NCBI GenBank assembly: GCA_951799425.1
Contig: OX637409.1
Location: 10,140,960-10,204,959, forward strand
Direction of reading: 5' to 3'
DNA from: Ilex aquifolium
Lineage: Eukaryota; Streptophyta; Magnoliopsida; Aquifoliales; Aquifoliaceae
Length of the DNA stretch: 64,000 nucleotides
Both the position numbers and the translations under genes were made by a program. The notes below the pieces were generated by a model. It searched no databases. It was not told the origin of the DNA and saw only the letters and a program-made list of their open reading frames with translations. Shown here piece by piece: positions 11,561 through 22,674 of this stretch (position 1 is its first letter; each line of letters opens with the position of its first letter).

Positions 11561-12730
11561 CCATGAAGAAAAAGGAAGTCGAGACCATACAGTTGGATGA
11601 GCTCAATATGAGGGACGAGCTGGAGACAAGGCCCACACCTTCAAAAGAGCTGGAGCTAATCCAGCTTGATGACGAACCAGACCATTTGGTATATGTGGGA
11701 TCAAAGCTGTTTAAGGAGATAAAAGACCTTCTGATAAAAAATATCGAGGTTTTCGTTTGGAAGCAAGAGGATATGCAGGGGATTAACCCCTCCGTCATCA
11801 CACACAAGCTCAGCGTGAATCCAACTTTCAAGGCAATCAAGTAGAAGCGGGGAAGCTTTGCTCTAGAATATCAAGGCCAAGGCCATTAAGGAGGTAGAAG
11901 TCTCCAGAATGTCAACGAAGAAGTCTTCAAGCTCCTCCATGCCAAGGCTATCAAGGAGGTAGACTATTTGACCTGGTTGGCCAACGTGGTCCTTGTTAAG
12001 AAGACTAATGACAAATGGTGCCTGTGCATCGCCTCTGCCCAAAGGACAACTTTCCACTACCTTGGATTGATTTGATCATGGATACCACAACAGGGCATGG
12101 TCTACTCAGTTTCATGGATGCCTTCTCAGGATACAATCAAATTAGGATGGATCCCAACGACCAAGAGAAGACGTCCTTCATAACCAAGCAAGGGACATAC
12201 TACTATCAAGTCATGTCATTCGGGTTAAAGAATGCAGGGGCCACTTACCAACGGTTGGTGAATCGCATGTTCCAGAAGCAGATCGGGACGTCTATGGAGG
12301 TTTACATTGATGATATGCTGGTAAAGTCGTTAAAGGCTGACCTCCACATCCAGCACCTTGAAGAATCTTTCTAGATTCTAAAGAAATACCAAATGAAGCT
12401 CAACCCAGCCAAATGCGCATTTGGGGTCTCCGTAGAAAAATTCTTAGGTTTTATAGTCAACAGTCGAGGCATTGAGGCTAACCCAGAGAAATTCTGAATT
12501 GTGATTGACATGCAACAACCCTCAAACATAAGGGCAGTCCAATGTTTGACAGGGAGAATAGAAGCATTGAGCCGATTTGTCTCCAGGTCAAGCGATAAAT
12601 GTCTGTCCTTCTTCCAAATTGTGAAAAAGGCGTTCTAGTGGGATAACCAGTGTGGGGAGGCATTCAAAGCCCTTAATGATTATCTCAGTTCACCGCTAGT
12701 TCTTGTAAGCCCTCGAGAAGAGGAGGTGCT
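11554..12730 (+). pseudogene. Reverse transcriptase region of Tat-type pol (decayed)
   Basis: The linker MASMKKKEVETIQLDELNMR at 11554-11844 leads into the fingers region with WLANVVLVKK near 11975. Frame 12015-12374 has CPKDNFPLPWID, LLSFMDAFSGYNQIRMDPND, TSFITKQGTYYYQVMSFGLK and NAGATYQRLVNRMF, and the catalytic YIDDM at about 12303-12317. Beyond the stop at 12372 the same frame continues with KKYQMKLNPAKCAFG, FLGFIVNSRGIEANPEK and ALSRFVSRSSDK. Stops at 12372 (TAG), 12495 (TGA) and 12636 (TAG) fit CAG or CGA origins. A partial local duplication of KAIKEV-coding sequence sits at 11871-11960. The reading stops at 12730 where the solo LTR is inserted. Confidence 0.9.
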
Positions 12731-12908
12731 TGATTAGTAGTTAAAATTAGCATATTACTATGCCCTTTTAAGACTAATTATACTTTGATGGAGTTTAAAT
12801 GATGACATTTCAGAGCATAAATTGTACAAGGGACCAAAGGCGATGGATATCAGACTTTCATGCAACACCAGCATATTCTGGAGCAAAATTGGAAAAGCTT
12901 GGACCAAG

Positions 12909-13222
12909 GCAAGAACGTTCGAACGCCAATCAACGTTCGAACGTTACCTTCAATCATGTGAAGATCAGATTGTTGAGACATGGTGTGTTGCAGCCAAGAA
13001 GGAAGACTCTGAGATACTTGAGTACCACGTTCGAACGCCAATCAACGTTCGAACATCCCCTGGAATTATTTGAGGACCATGATGCTGCATGGAGTATGGA
13101 AATGAACTTCACAGAAGACCACAGGCCACTTGAGTGGGATGGTCAAACCCCATCTGGTGTTCGAACGCCCATCAAGCAAAGACAGAAACAACGTTCGAAC
13201 GCCAGACAACGTTCGAACGTTG
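12909..13222. repeat. Repeated GTTCGAACG palindromes upstream of an LTR TATA box
   Basis: TTCGAACG-type palindromes recur in pairs near 12913/12931, 13029/13047 and 13159/13193/13210, each pair separated by spacers such as CCAATCAAC or CCAGACAAC. They lie within 400 bp upstream of the CTATAAATAC at 13313, where LTR enhancers usually are. They may be binding sites for a dimeric factor or methylation targets; function is not shown by sequence. Confidence 0.6.
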
Positions 13223-13312
13223 TCTGCAGACTGGCTGCAGAGTGGTTAGCTTTCACCTGGACTTGGGCGGCCATGCACTATTCCTTCACCCCCTTTTGTC
13301 TCCTCCTCCTTG

Positions 13313-13322
13313 CCTATAAATA
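13313..13322 (+). promoter_or_regulatory. TATA box of the solo LTR
   Basis: CTATAAATAC in a TTGCCTATAAATACTCCC context, the usual form of plant LTR promoters. Transcription start would be about 30 bp further on. Confidence 0.6.
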
Positions 13323-14498
13323 CTCCCATTTTGGGAGAGTAAAAGGGGGGACTTGTAGAGAGCTTGATGGAGGCTTAGACTCTCACTCATATAGTTGTAG
13401 AATTTTCTTATATTTACTTGTACCAAGGGAGATAGTTCATCTTTTGGTTGAGGAGGAAACCCTCCAAAAGTGACTAGCTTTCTTCTACTTTCGTTATTTC
13501 TTTCACTTCCATTGCTTGAGTCTCCTTCTTTCTTAGAGGAGTGAAACTCTTCCACTTTTCTAGAGCTTTACCAAAGCCGTGAAAGGTGGAACGTGATTCA
13601 CTCATTCTTTATTGAAGATCGACTCCGTGTTTATTGTGCTTTACCTTGTGAATCCTCTACTTGGAGGGATGAACATCACTCACTTTTCTAACTTTACCAA
13701 AGCCATGAAAAGTGAGTAGTTTCTCATTCACTCTTTAGTAAGAGGTGAAGGGCATGTATAAATTATTCGGAAGTTATATTTGTGCATTTCATTTATGCTT
13801 AAATGCTTTATATTCCCCTTGCTTATTGAATGATTGATTGCATGTAGCAAAGCTAAGGTACTTTGTATAACCGGGAGTTCTTTCTATAACATAGATAACT
13901 CTTGCATAGAAAGACTCATCGGTTCAAGGCAAGTACCCCGGCTAGATCTTCATGACTATACTTCAATCTTCACCATTATTGTGCTTCAATTAACGAATAG
14001 AAATGAAACATTAATGTCATGATTGGATGTCTTGTAGAAACACTTGCTTGTTTGTAGACGCGTTAAGTCTCAGCACAGATAATTCTTGCAAACTTCTAGA
14101 AAGACATCGGAATCATGTTCTTAATTCTCACAATCCACATTTATCTTCCGATTAACCTGCTGTTGACACAGGGGTTAATTGAGTTATCAAACACAAATAT
14201 ACTAAACCGGATGATTAACTACATGTCCAGATCCTCGAACTAAAGAGTGACATTTTTACGTTTGTTCTTATCTTATATTCTGTCTAGAAAACCTTCTTTG
14301 AAAGAATCTTATATTCTATCTAGGATATCCCATACATCACACAACTTCAAATCTCAAGGGTTACAATCACTAGGTCTCCACCACTGCTTACCTCAAAACA
14401 CCAACAAAGTTCTCTGTGGATTTGATTTCGGACTCAAACCGGATTATTACTACAGCTTGACCGCCTGCACTTGGATGTACACATTTCAGATCAAGCCA

Positions 14499-15240
14499 GT
14501 ACTCACCCTGTACCTTGTTGTCTCAGACTTTTCCACATGCGCAACCCTAAGGGAACTGGACAGAGCTCAGCAGCCAGTTTACTGCTATAGCAGAGCTCTG
14601 AGAGGAGCAGATGAGAGATATCCAAAGATAGAAAAACTAGTCTTAACTCTGATAACAACAACAAAGAGACTCAGACCTTATTTTCAAGCTCACACAATAG
14701 AGATCCCCACATATCAACCAATGAAGCAGGTCCTGCACAAGCCTGAGTCATTAGGAAAACTGATTAAATGGGCAATAGAGCTCAGTGAGTTTGATATTAG
14801 ATACAAACCCAGGACTACTATCAAAGGGCAAATGTTGACAGATTTCATCGCAGAGTTCACGACAGGTCGAGAAGCATCCTTAGTGGCCACCCAACTAGTT
14901 CTCGACCTCCCGACAAGAAAGCTTTCTGTAGATGAAGCAGCAAATGCCCAAGGAAGTGGCGATGGGAGTTGCCGAGCCATCCGTAAGCTCAGAGTTCATT
15001 TCTCCCTAATCATCGCAGAGTTCATTTCTCCCTTATCATTTCTCACTTTTTTTTTATTCCAGTCGAGCACCAAGCCGAGCCATCCGTAAGCTTAGAGGAT
15101 GAGGAGATATTCCCTGTTCAGACACAGCCGACTTGGATGGACCCAATTAAGGATTACCTACAGAATGGGACCATTCCAACAGATTTTAAAGAAGTAATAA
15201 GGCTAAGAGCCAGGTTGTCCAAATTTACCATCCTCTAGGG
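14499..15240 (+). pseudogene. RNase H region of Tat-type pol (decayed)
   Basis: After the solo LTR the frame runs TLYLVVSDFSTCATLRELD, QQPVYCYSRALRGADERYPK, KLVLTLITTTKRLRPYFQAH and then WAIELSEFDIRYKPRTTIKG, DFIAEF, the standard end of plant Ty3/gypsy RT-RNase H with the LSEFDIRYxPR motif. In relatives a second, host-type RNase H segment follows; here only fragments remain (ARAIRKLR-like words, then HQAEPSVSLEDEEIFP-like reading near 15070). A short duplication of TCATCGCAGAGTTCA (14855, 15012) suggests rearrangement. TAG at 15236 replaces a glutamine codon. Confidence 0.85.
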
Positions 15241-16142
15241 GGAACCTATACAAATGAGGCTTCTCATCACCACTCTTGAGATGTGTTGGAGATGAGGAGG
15301 CAAATTACATTCTAAGAAAATTCCATGAAGGCATCTGTAGAAATCACATCGGAGCTCGGACTCTGGCTGGCAAAGCACTAATGCAATGATACTTTTGGCC
15401 CACCATGCTCAGGGATGTTGTAGATCTAGTCAAAAAGTGCAAAACCTGCCAGTTGCATGCCAATATTTCACACAGCCCACCAGAGCTCTTCACCTCAGTG
15501 GTTAGCCCATGTTCAGTCCAACAGTGGGGATTAGACATACTCGGACCCCTCCCAATGAGCACTGGACAATGCAAATTTTTCATAATTGGAGTAGACTACT
15601 TCACCAAATGGACTGAGGTAGAACCTCTTGCAAAGATTACAAAGCAGAAGATCCAGAGCTTCGCTTGGAAGTCCATAATTTGCAAATTTGGAATCCCAAG
15701 GGCACTCGTCTCAGACAATAGGAGGCAGTTCGACAATTCCAGGTTCAAGGGATTTTGTTCCGAGTTGGGCATAAAGAATTATTTCTCAGCACCAGCTCAC
15801 CCTCAATCAAATGGGCAAGCAGAAGTGGCCATCCGGACCATCAAAGCAGCTCTGAAAACCAAGCTTGAAGCATTAAAAGGCCCATGGGTGGAACACCTGC
15901 CAGAAGTTCTATGGGCTTATAGAACAAGTGCTAGAGCAGCCACTCACGAGATACCTTTCGCCCTGGCTTATGGCATTGAGGCAGTGACCCTTGTGAAAAT
16001 AGGCATTCCATCCCCAAGGATAGAGCTCATCAACCCCGAGCAAAATAATGAGTCACTTCTAGTCAATCTTGACCTCTTAGACGAAAAGAGAGACAAAGCC
16101 CTACAACGCATCCTTGACTATCAGAGAAAAATGGCGCGATAC

Positions 16143-17815
16143 TGATCTAACTTGAATAGTGTCGTACACCCAAGTATAAGTGGTCAAATTGTAATATAAT
16201 TCTCGGTTTAAGTCCGAGGTCGAACCCACAGGGAGCTAAATATTGGAATTCAAAACAGAAACGGTGAAGTTGTTACAGATACAAAATGTAATGAAATAGC
16301 TTGTGGTGTGAGCTTAGAACAATGAAAATAAATACTTAATTAAAACTGTTGAAAGACAATAATTGAAAAGGTACCCTTCAGTTCGAGGATTCCACATGCA
16401 TTATATTGATTCAGTTATTGGAAATGCCACCTTACAACAAATTAACTTCCCTTTTACTGGAAAGTCAACCAGTAGGTCTGATGTATATTAAACCATAGCA
16501 CAACAACTGATTAGGTTAGCCGGTAGGTATCTGTTACATGCAACAATCAAATAATCCGAGTAAACTAGAAGGCAACTCATTCATGAGGTTCACTTAAATT
16601 ATTTAATCGACATCTTTGTACCATGCATCAGTTAAATAACCCTAGTAAACCAGAAGACAAGCCATTCAGGAGGAATACTACAGTTATTCAACCGACAGGT
16701 TGATGATTCAGTGATGACGAGATTCCGGTATATGCATTGAATCAAAAGCATTGGCTATGCCGAGACTTAACCCGTTTATAACCAATCTGTCAACTGATAC
16801 ATAAAGCCAAATCATGTACATCACTATATCATGCATGAAGTACATAATTAGTAGATACTATGGTATATAGCATTAAGTACCGCTCGGTGTTTATAACCAT
16901 GAGTATATTATAAATGTAATCATCCATCAATAAAGGGAGGTATATTTATATATATATATAACATTAAAGCATAGATAGAACATTAGAATTTTCATAACTT
17001 AAACTATATCATACATATGTTCACCCTTCACCGAAGGATATAAGCGGACTACTCACGCCTCATTGCTATAGACGAGCAAGAGGTGCGATATAGTTCCATT
17101 ACAAATAAAACAAAATACAAGACAATCCTTCTGCGAGGAATAGTTGAAACACCACCACTCTTATCACCAGTTAGGGCACAAAAGTGGGAGAAGTTTAACC
17201 CTCCAAGTAAAAAGGAATAAAAAGAAATGTAGAAGTAAGAAAAGTTGGCTGGAAGTGGTTCGACAAGGCTTTGCTGTATTGTTTCTCTCTCTCTCTGAAC
17301 TGTCTCTGACTCTTTGGCGAAGACTCTGACCTCTCTTGAACTTCCCTCCACACTCTCTGACTAAATGTGACGGACCCTAAAAATGAAGCTGGGCATGGCT
17401 ATTTATAGAAGCTGGGAAGGCTGGTTGAGGTGGTTAGGCATGGATGGTCCAATCAGGGTCGTTTGTTACAGCAGCTGACCAATGGGAGAGGAAGAGGAAG
17501 GTGAGGCGGTTTAGCCACCGTCCGGACGCCATCACCACCGTCTAGACAGTGCTAAACCTCTGGACTTTGCATGGCATGGTTCCTCCTTGCTTTGATGTTA
17601 TTACACTTGCCTCCCCTCACTGATGTGGCTTGTACACTTTACTCCCCTTGACTTTGCGTAATTCCGCACAAAACCCTGAAAAATGTCAAGTTTAATGCAT
17701 TAACCCTAATTTATGCACTAACCCTAATTTCACGTAAATTGATTGTTTTAACCTAATTCTTTAACACAATTACCCTAATAACCTAATTCATTAACACACT
17801 ATTTAGGATTAATCA
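16143..17815 (-). repeat. 3' LTR of the nested Athila-like element
   Basis: On + it starts TGATCTAAC and ends GGATTAATCA; 1673 bp, colinear with 24314-25981. A minus-strand TATA box (reverse of GGCTATTTATAGAAGC) lies at about 17397-17412. The open frame at 17351-17049 is downstream of this TATA box and is taken as chance. The plus-strand region contains TA and CT simple repeats. Confidence 0.92.
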
Positions 17816-20257
17816 CACCACCAACCTCATTACTAGTCCCTAGTAATAAAAATAAATAACAAAAGAAAATCACTTTCGTAGATTTCACGATTGCATTTAG
17901 AATATGCAACAAGCTTTTAAACCCCTAGGTGATCCTAGTGGACGAGGTTTGTCTCGTGAAGGTTTTCAGTGAAGCTACCTACAAACTTCAAAGGTTATGA
18001 TACAATAATTCATATTTTTCACAGATAAAATTAAATCACCATTCCTCGTTATTGCTAGGATACCTCATTTCCCTGATCACTATAAGAGTAACACACATTA
18101 GTTGTAACACTATCCATATATTTTCATAAAAAATCGTGTGTGTGTGTGTGTGTGCAATGATTCCTTTATTCCAAAAATCAATTAAGAAATATCACCACCC
18201 TTCACTTTGTTGTACAAGACTAAGCCTCGATGTCAATCCCTTCCTGGAAATCACTCAGCAAAGGACACACTTTTGTTATAGTGATTATCACTCAAAAATT
18301 ACATGTGATAAGAATATTGTTAACAAAGTAAGGTAATATCACATGTAATGTATCAAAAGAACGGTTATTAGAATAAAACTGGAATTTGGCATAATCTCAT
18401 GAAATAATATTAACACTACATCAAACACATTATCAACACTTTCCCTTTTCATAAATAAGTGGAAATAATACACATGCATGACTTCTGGAATCAAAAAGGA
18501 CTTTAATAGGGTTATAACGTGGCCATGGGTATTGGGTTCAAGAAATGACGTCAAAGGTATTCAAAGGCTATCATTTCTTGATTAGTGTGGCACACCTCTT
18601 TCCTATTTCCATTCTTCCATTTTCATTCTCATTTTCCACTTTCTTGGCTATTTTCTTTCTTTCTTCTTTGCTTTTTCTTTTTCTTTTCTTCCACATAATT
18701 TTTTTCTTTCCTTCTTTCTTTGAACTGTAGTCACCTCTTATTCTTTTTCTCCCTTTCCCGTAGAGTACTTCCTTAGGAGAGGGTGCAAGAAAATTAGATA
18801 GCAAGGGTTGGTCAATTATATTTTTGTGTGGCTCAGTTAACTTATGGGTTTCATGAAAAAGAAATTATACTTTTAGGCTCAATCACGGCTAGCTAGGGAT
18901 ATAATTTTGTAAAAGAAATGGCTAAGGCTCAAAATTAAATAAAAAATGGCCTAAGATCATTTTGCTAGAAATCATACACCTGCATAATCTCGAATTAAAA
19001 ATTTAAGGAAAATTTTAACTATGTTATTCAATGAGTGCTAATCAAAACAAAACTAATGAGATTATTCAAAGAAATTTTACGCTGAATCGAAAATTCTTAC
19101 TTGAGTAAATGTGAAATATCTCTCCAAGGAGGATTGACTCAAAATCTGCAATAAGTTTTACATCTCCACTATATATGTAACTTAATTAATGAGTGTAATA
19201 TTTTAGAAGGTTTTCAGAATAATGAACTTTACGTGCTCAAAAGAATGAGTTTCTATGAAAATATTAAGATAGTGCACAACTAATATATGAAAATCCCGCA
19301 CAATCGGGTTAAAGGTATCCTTGCAAAGCATAAGAATAATAACCTAATTGTTAACGTGAATCACATGAAATACGTATCCTAACTCAAAAAAATTTAACCA
19401 AAAATGAACTAACTTTATTAACTTAAAAACCAAATCCAAAAACAAACATTCAAAACATAAAAACTGAAATGAAATGCATAAATTAAAAGTTCAGGAAAGA
19501 TAGTAGAAGTGTGGAAATTACAGTGTCTCGAATCATGAAGTTGATGGGCCTCCACTGTATCTCCTTCCATGTAGCTTCAGAATCTTTATGTGGTTCTCCT
19601 TTTACTATAGTTTTGCTCATGTGTTCAAAAAGCATCAATACATGCAAGTATAAGTAATTAAACATTCATAAAAACACAAGGTTAAAATTAAAATTTAACA
19701 CATCAACTTTTAAAAAGAAACACAAAATCCTAAAATTTAACATTCTTGATTGTGACAAAAAGGTCAATTTTCATCAAATTCCTCTAAACTTAGTAAATCA
19801 ATGAACCGAGCAATCTCAAGCCGCACATATCTTGTAAGCATTAGACTGTACTAAGATGGCGTCTCAGGGTAATCCTTACTCTGCCCATACTTAATCCAAT
19901 TGAGACGAGCAATTGCACAACCTGAAATTGGTTCAGAATATTGATTGAATTCTCTCATATGCATTAATCGGCCACCCTTCACACAACCAAGACTAAACCA
20001 AAAGAGTTTATTTTTATTTTTTTAAAATTTTGAAATTTTTTGTAAAAAGACTCACTATCCGGTTCTTGTCACAAAGACGAATATGGATTCCCTCCCCCCA
20101 GCCTAAATTTCACATTGTACTCAATGTATAGCATAATGAAATAGAATTATAGACAATTGCTAAGAAGATCTGGAGGCGAGACAAATCCATAGTGCAAAAC
20201 CTAATATGTAAGACAAACAAAGAAACTATACAAAAGAAATGAAAACACAAAATAAAA
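17816..20257 (-). other. Non-coding 3' internal region of the nested element
   Basis: Lies between gag-pro copy A and the 3' LTR in minus orientation, where autonomous relatives carry pol and an env-like region. No domain of either was recognised. It contains a (GT)n run at about 18137-18155, a T/C-rich stretch at 18600-18730 and AT-rich DNA. Directly next to the LTR the minus strand reads GAGGTTGGTGGTG, a weak polypurine-tract candidate. Confidence 0.6.
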
Positions 20258-20296
20258 TTTCTAACTAATATATACAAGAAGTGCATAGGAGATAGA

Positions 20297-21715
20297 TCAA
20301 TCAGGCTTAAGTTCCCAATTAGAGTTAGTGCTTAGTTTCAGTCGGGGCTTGTTTCTTCCAACGAACTTCTTCTTGCTTAAGTTTCTTACATCTCCTGATA
20401 CTTCTTGCGAAGAATTTAACAAATTAGCATAAAACTCTACATCGGTATTTCCACTATCATTAACAGAATTAATCAAACAGACTTGTAGAGGGTTAGAATA
20501 AGAAGAGGTGTTGACTTTCTCCTCTACAATCTCATCAATTACATCTACCTCACAAATTTCTCCCTCCTCACCTTGGTGCTTTGTCACATCAAAGATGTTC
20601 AATTCACTAGTCATATATTCAAATGAAAGTTTCATGACTTCATTCCTACAATTAATCAATGCATTTGATGTAGTAAGGAATGATCGTCCTAAAATGACAG
20701 GAATTTGTGTAGCAGTATGCATAACAGGCTAAGTATCTAAAACAATGAAATCCACTGGGAAATAGAATTTATCGATTTGAACGAGTACATCCTCCACAAC
20801 TCCTCATGGGTTTTCATAGATCAGTCTGCCAATTGCAATGTGACATTTGTGGGTTTCAGCTCACCCAACCGTAAATGTTTATAGATCGAGTATGGAAATA
20901 AGTTGACACTGGCTCCCAGATCAAGCAGGGCTTGCTCAATCCGAAAATTTCCAATTATGCATGACACTGTAGAACTTCCAGGATCTTTGTACTTAAGAGG
21001 GGCCTTGTGTTGGATGATAGCACTAGCCTTTTCAGTTAAGAATGCTCTTTTCTGTACATTGATATTTCTTTTGACTGTGTAAAGGTCTTTTAAAAACTTG
21101 GCATAGGATGGGACTTGTTTGATTGTATCCAATAGCGGAATGTTAATCTTTACTTGTTTGAACAACTGAAATATTTCAAAATGATTAGTTGGAGATTTAG
21201 GTTTCTTGACTATTTGAGGAAAAGGTAATGGAATAGGACATGAAGTTTTTTTTTTCATTTGGCAGTTCTGGTTCATTTTCAGACACGGGTTCAGGCTCAA
21301 TTGGTTCATTTACTAGGATCGACTCGGGTTTTGGCTCATGAATTAACATATTTTTTGAAAAATTCAGTTTGCAAAACTTGCCAACTCGAAATATATTGGG
21401 TTTTTAAAGAATTTAGCCACTGTTTAGTTTTGTCCTTCAAAGAGAAAGGAAAAAGTTTCAATCGGGCCATTTCAGAATTCTCTTGCAAAGCACCACATAC
21501 TCCTTCAAATTCTTTAACATGCAAGTACGGGTTTTCAGACTCCAGACCATGAAACTGTGGTAGCAATTGTATTGTCCCTGCCTTAATGTTGAAATTTGGA
21601 GCATTTGTAGAAAAAAAAAACATGACGGGACACTAGTGCGTGCGGGATGCAAATATTTTCTTAACGGTCGGTCATTTTGAACTACCTCTTGTTCTCGTTG
21701 ATTATTGTGAGTCAT
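20297..21715 (-). pseudogene. Gag-protease copy A of the nested element (decayed)
   Basis: Minus-strand reading: MTHNNQREQE, then LLPQFHGLESENPYLHVKEF, ARLKLFPFSLKDKTKQWLNS (gag core, 21623-21336). The protease is read in 21309-20821 with ALLDLGASVNLFPYSIYKHL (catalytic Asp in DLGAS, 20910-20950) and, after a frameshift, QIPVILGRSFLTTSNALINC (20722-20297; the flap-side LGRxFL motif). Breaks: a homopolymer frameshift near 21612, a TGA just after QLAD, a one-base frameshift in the V-K-(I)-P-R-G context, and TAG at 20729-20731 before VMHTATQ. Gag packages RNA and protease processes it. The last two breaks are also in copy B. Confidence 0.85.
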
Positions 21716-21891
21716 ACTTAACTCAAATGGTACTTGTGATGAAGACGAAGATGACAGAGATGAAGAATTAGATTGATTTACAGACCCTACTTATGACTTA
21801 ACAGACACAAAGAATGAAAATGCAACAAATAGTGAATTTACATATAATACAAACTAGACAACTTCCCTGTTTGACTTGAAATCATCATAAC

Positions 21892-21909
21892 TTCCTGGCA
21901 ACGGCTCCA
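21892..21909 (-). promoter_or_regulatory. Primer-binding site, duplicated copy
   Basis: Minus strand reads TGGAGCCGTTGCCAGGAA directly after the truncated LTR. It matches the tRNA-Asp-type TGGCGCCGTTGCCGGGGA site of Athila-like elements with three differences. Confidence 0.65.
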
Positions 21910-21916
21910 AAAAGCT

Positions 21917-22674
21917 TGATCTAACCTGAATAGTGTCGTACACCCAAGTATAAGTGGTCAAATTATAATATAATTCTCCGTTTAATTCCGAAGTCGAACC
22001 CACAGGGAGCTAAATATTGAAATTCAAAACAGGAACGGTAAAGTTGTTACAGATATGAAATATAATGAAATAGCTTGTGGTGTGAGCTTAGAACAATGAA
22101 AATAAATACTTAATTAAAACTGTGGAAAGACAACAATTGAAAAGGTACCCTTCAGTTCGAGGATTCCACATGCATTATATTGATTCAGTTATTGGAAATG
22201 CCACCTTACAACAAATTAACTTCCATTTTACTAGAAATTCAACAAGTAGGTCTGATGTATATTAAACCATAACACAACAACTGATTAGGTTAGCTGGTAG
22301 GTATCTGTTCCATGCAACAATCAAATAATCTGAGTAAACCAGAAGGCAAGCCATTCATGAGGTTCACTTCAATTATTCAATCGGCATCTCTGTACCATGC
22401 ATCAGTTAAACAACCCTAGTAAACCAAAAGGCAAGCCATTTAGGAGGAATACTAAAGTTATTCAACCGAAGGTTGATGATTCAGTGATGACGAGATTCCA
22501 GTTTATGCATTGAATTAAAAGCATTAGCTATGCCAAGACTAAACCCGTCTATAACCAATCTATCGACTGTTACATAAAGCCAAATCACGTACATCACTGT
22601 ATCATGCATGAAGTACATAATTGGTAGATAGTATAGTATATAGCATTAAGTACCGCTCGGTATTCATATATATA
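21917..22674 (-). repeat. Truncated internal LTR of the nested element
   Basis: The first about 750 bp (on +) of the LTR, starting TGATCTAACCTGAATAGTG. It lacks the TATA-bearing part present in the full LTRs and joins gag-pro copy B at about 22663-22675. In element orientation it is the 3' part of an LTR. Confidence 0.88.

Larger units (their letters stand above)
12731..14498 (+). mobile_element. Solo LTR (1768 bp) inserted in the RNase H region
   Basis: Starts TGATTAGTAG and ends TCAAGCCA, thus TG...CA. It is flanked by GTGCT (12726-12730) and GTACT (14499-14503), a 5-bp target duplication with one later change. Removing it and one target copy rejoins the interrupted RNase H frame (SPREEEVL / TLYLVVSDF), which confirms the borders. 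A TATA box CTATAAATAC at 13313-13322 suggests the LTR promoter points to +. Upstream of it are repeated GTTCGAACG palindromes. No internal region or second LTR is present, so it is a solo LTR left by recombination. Superfamily not assigned. Open frames inside it (for example 12799-13473) are not considered genes. Confidence 0.88.
20258..22674 (-). repeat. Tandem unit A of the internal duplication (gag-pro plus part of the LTR)
   Basis: Colinear with 22675-25060. Both units start TTTCTAACTA, run through the gag-protease region and the primer site, and enter LTR sequence at TGATCTAACC (21917 in this unit). Here the LTR breaks off after GTACCGCTCGGTATTCATAT, about 750 bp in, and the second unit begins. 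The order gag-pro/LTR-part/gag-pro/LTR is that of a simple 2.4-kb direct duplication inside one element. Confidence 0.85.

Noticed and set aside
12799-13473. 224-codon plus-strand open frame
   Set aside because: It lies wholly inside the solo LTR, spans the TATA box, shows no domain pattern, and is made of palindromic repeat words.
17049-17351. Minus-strand open frame starting MEGSSREVRV, also partly present at 25326-25562
   Set aside because: It is LTR leader sequence present in both LTRs, with CT simple repeats and no domain.
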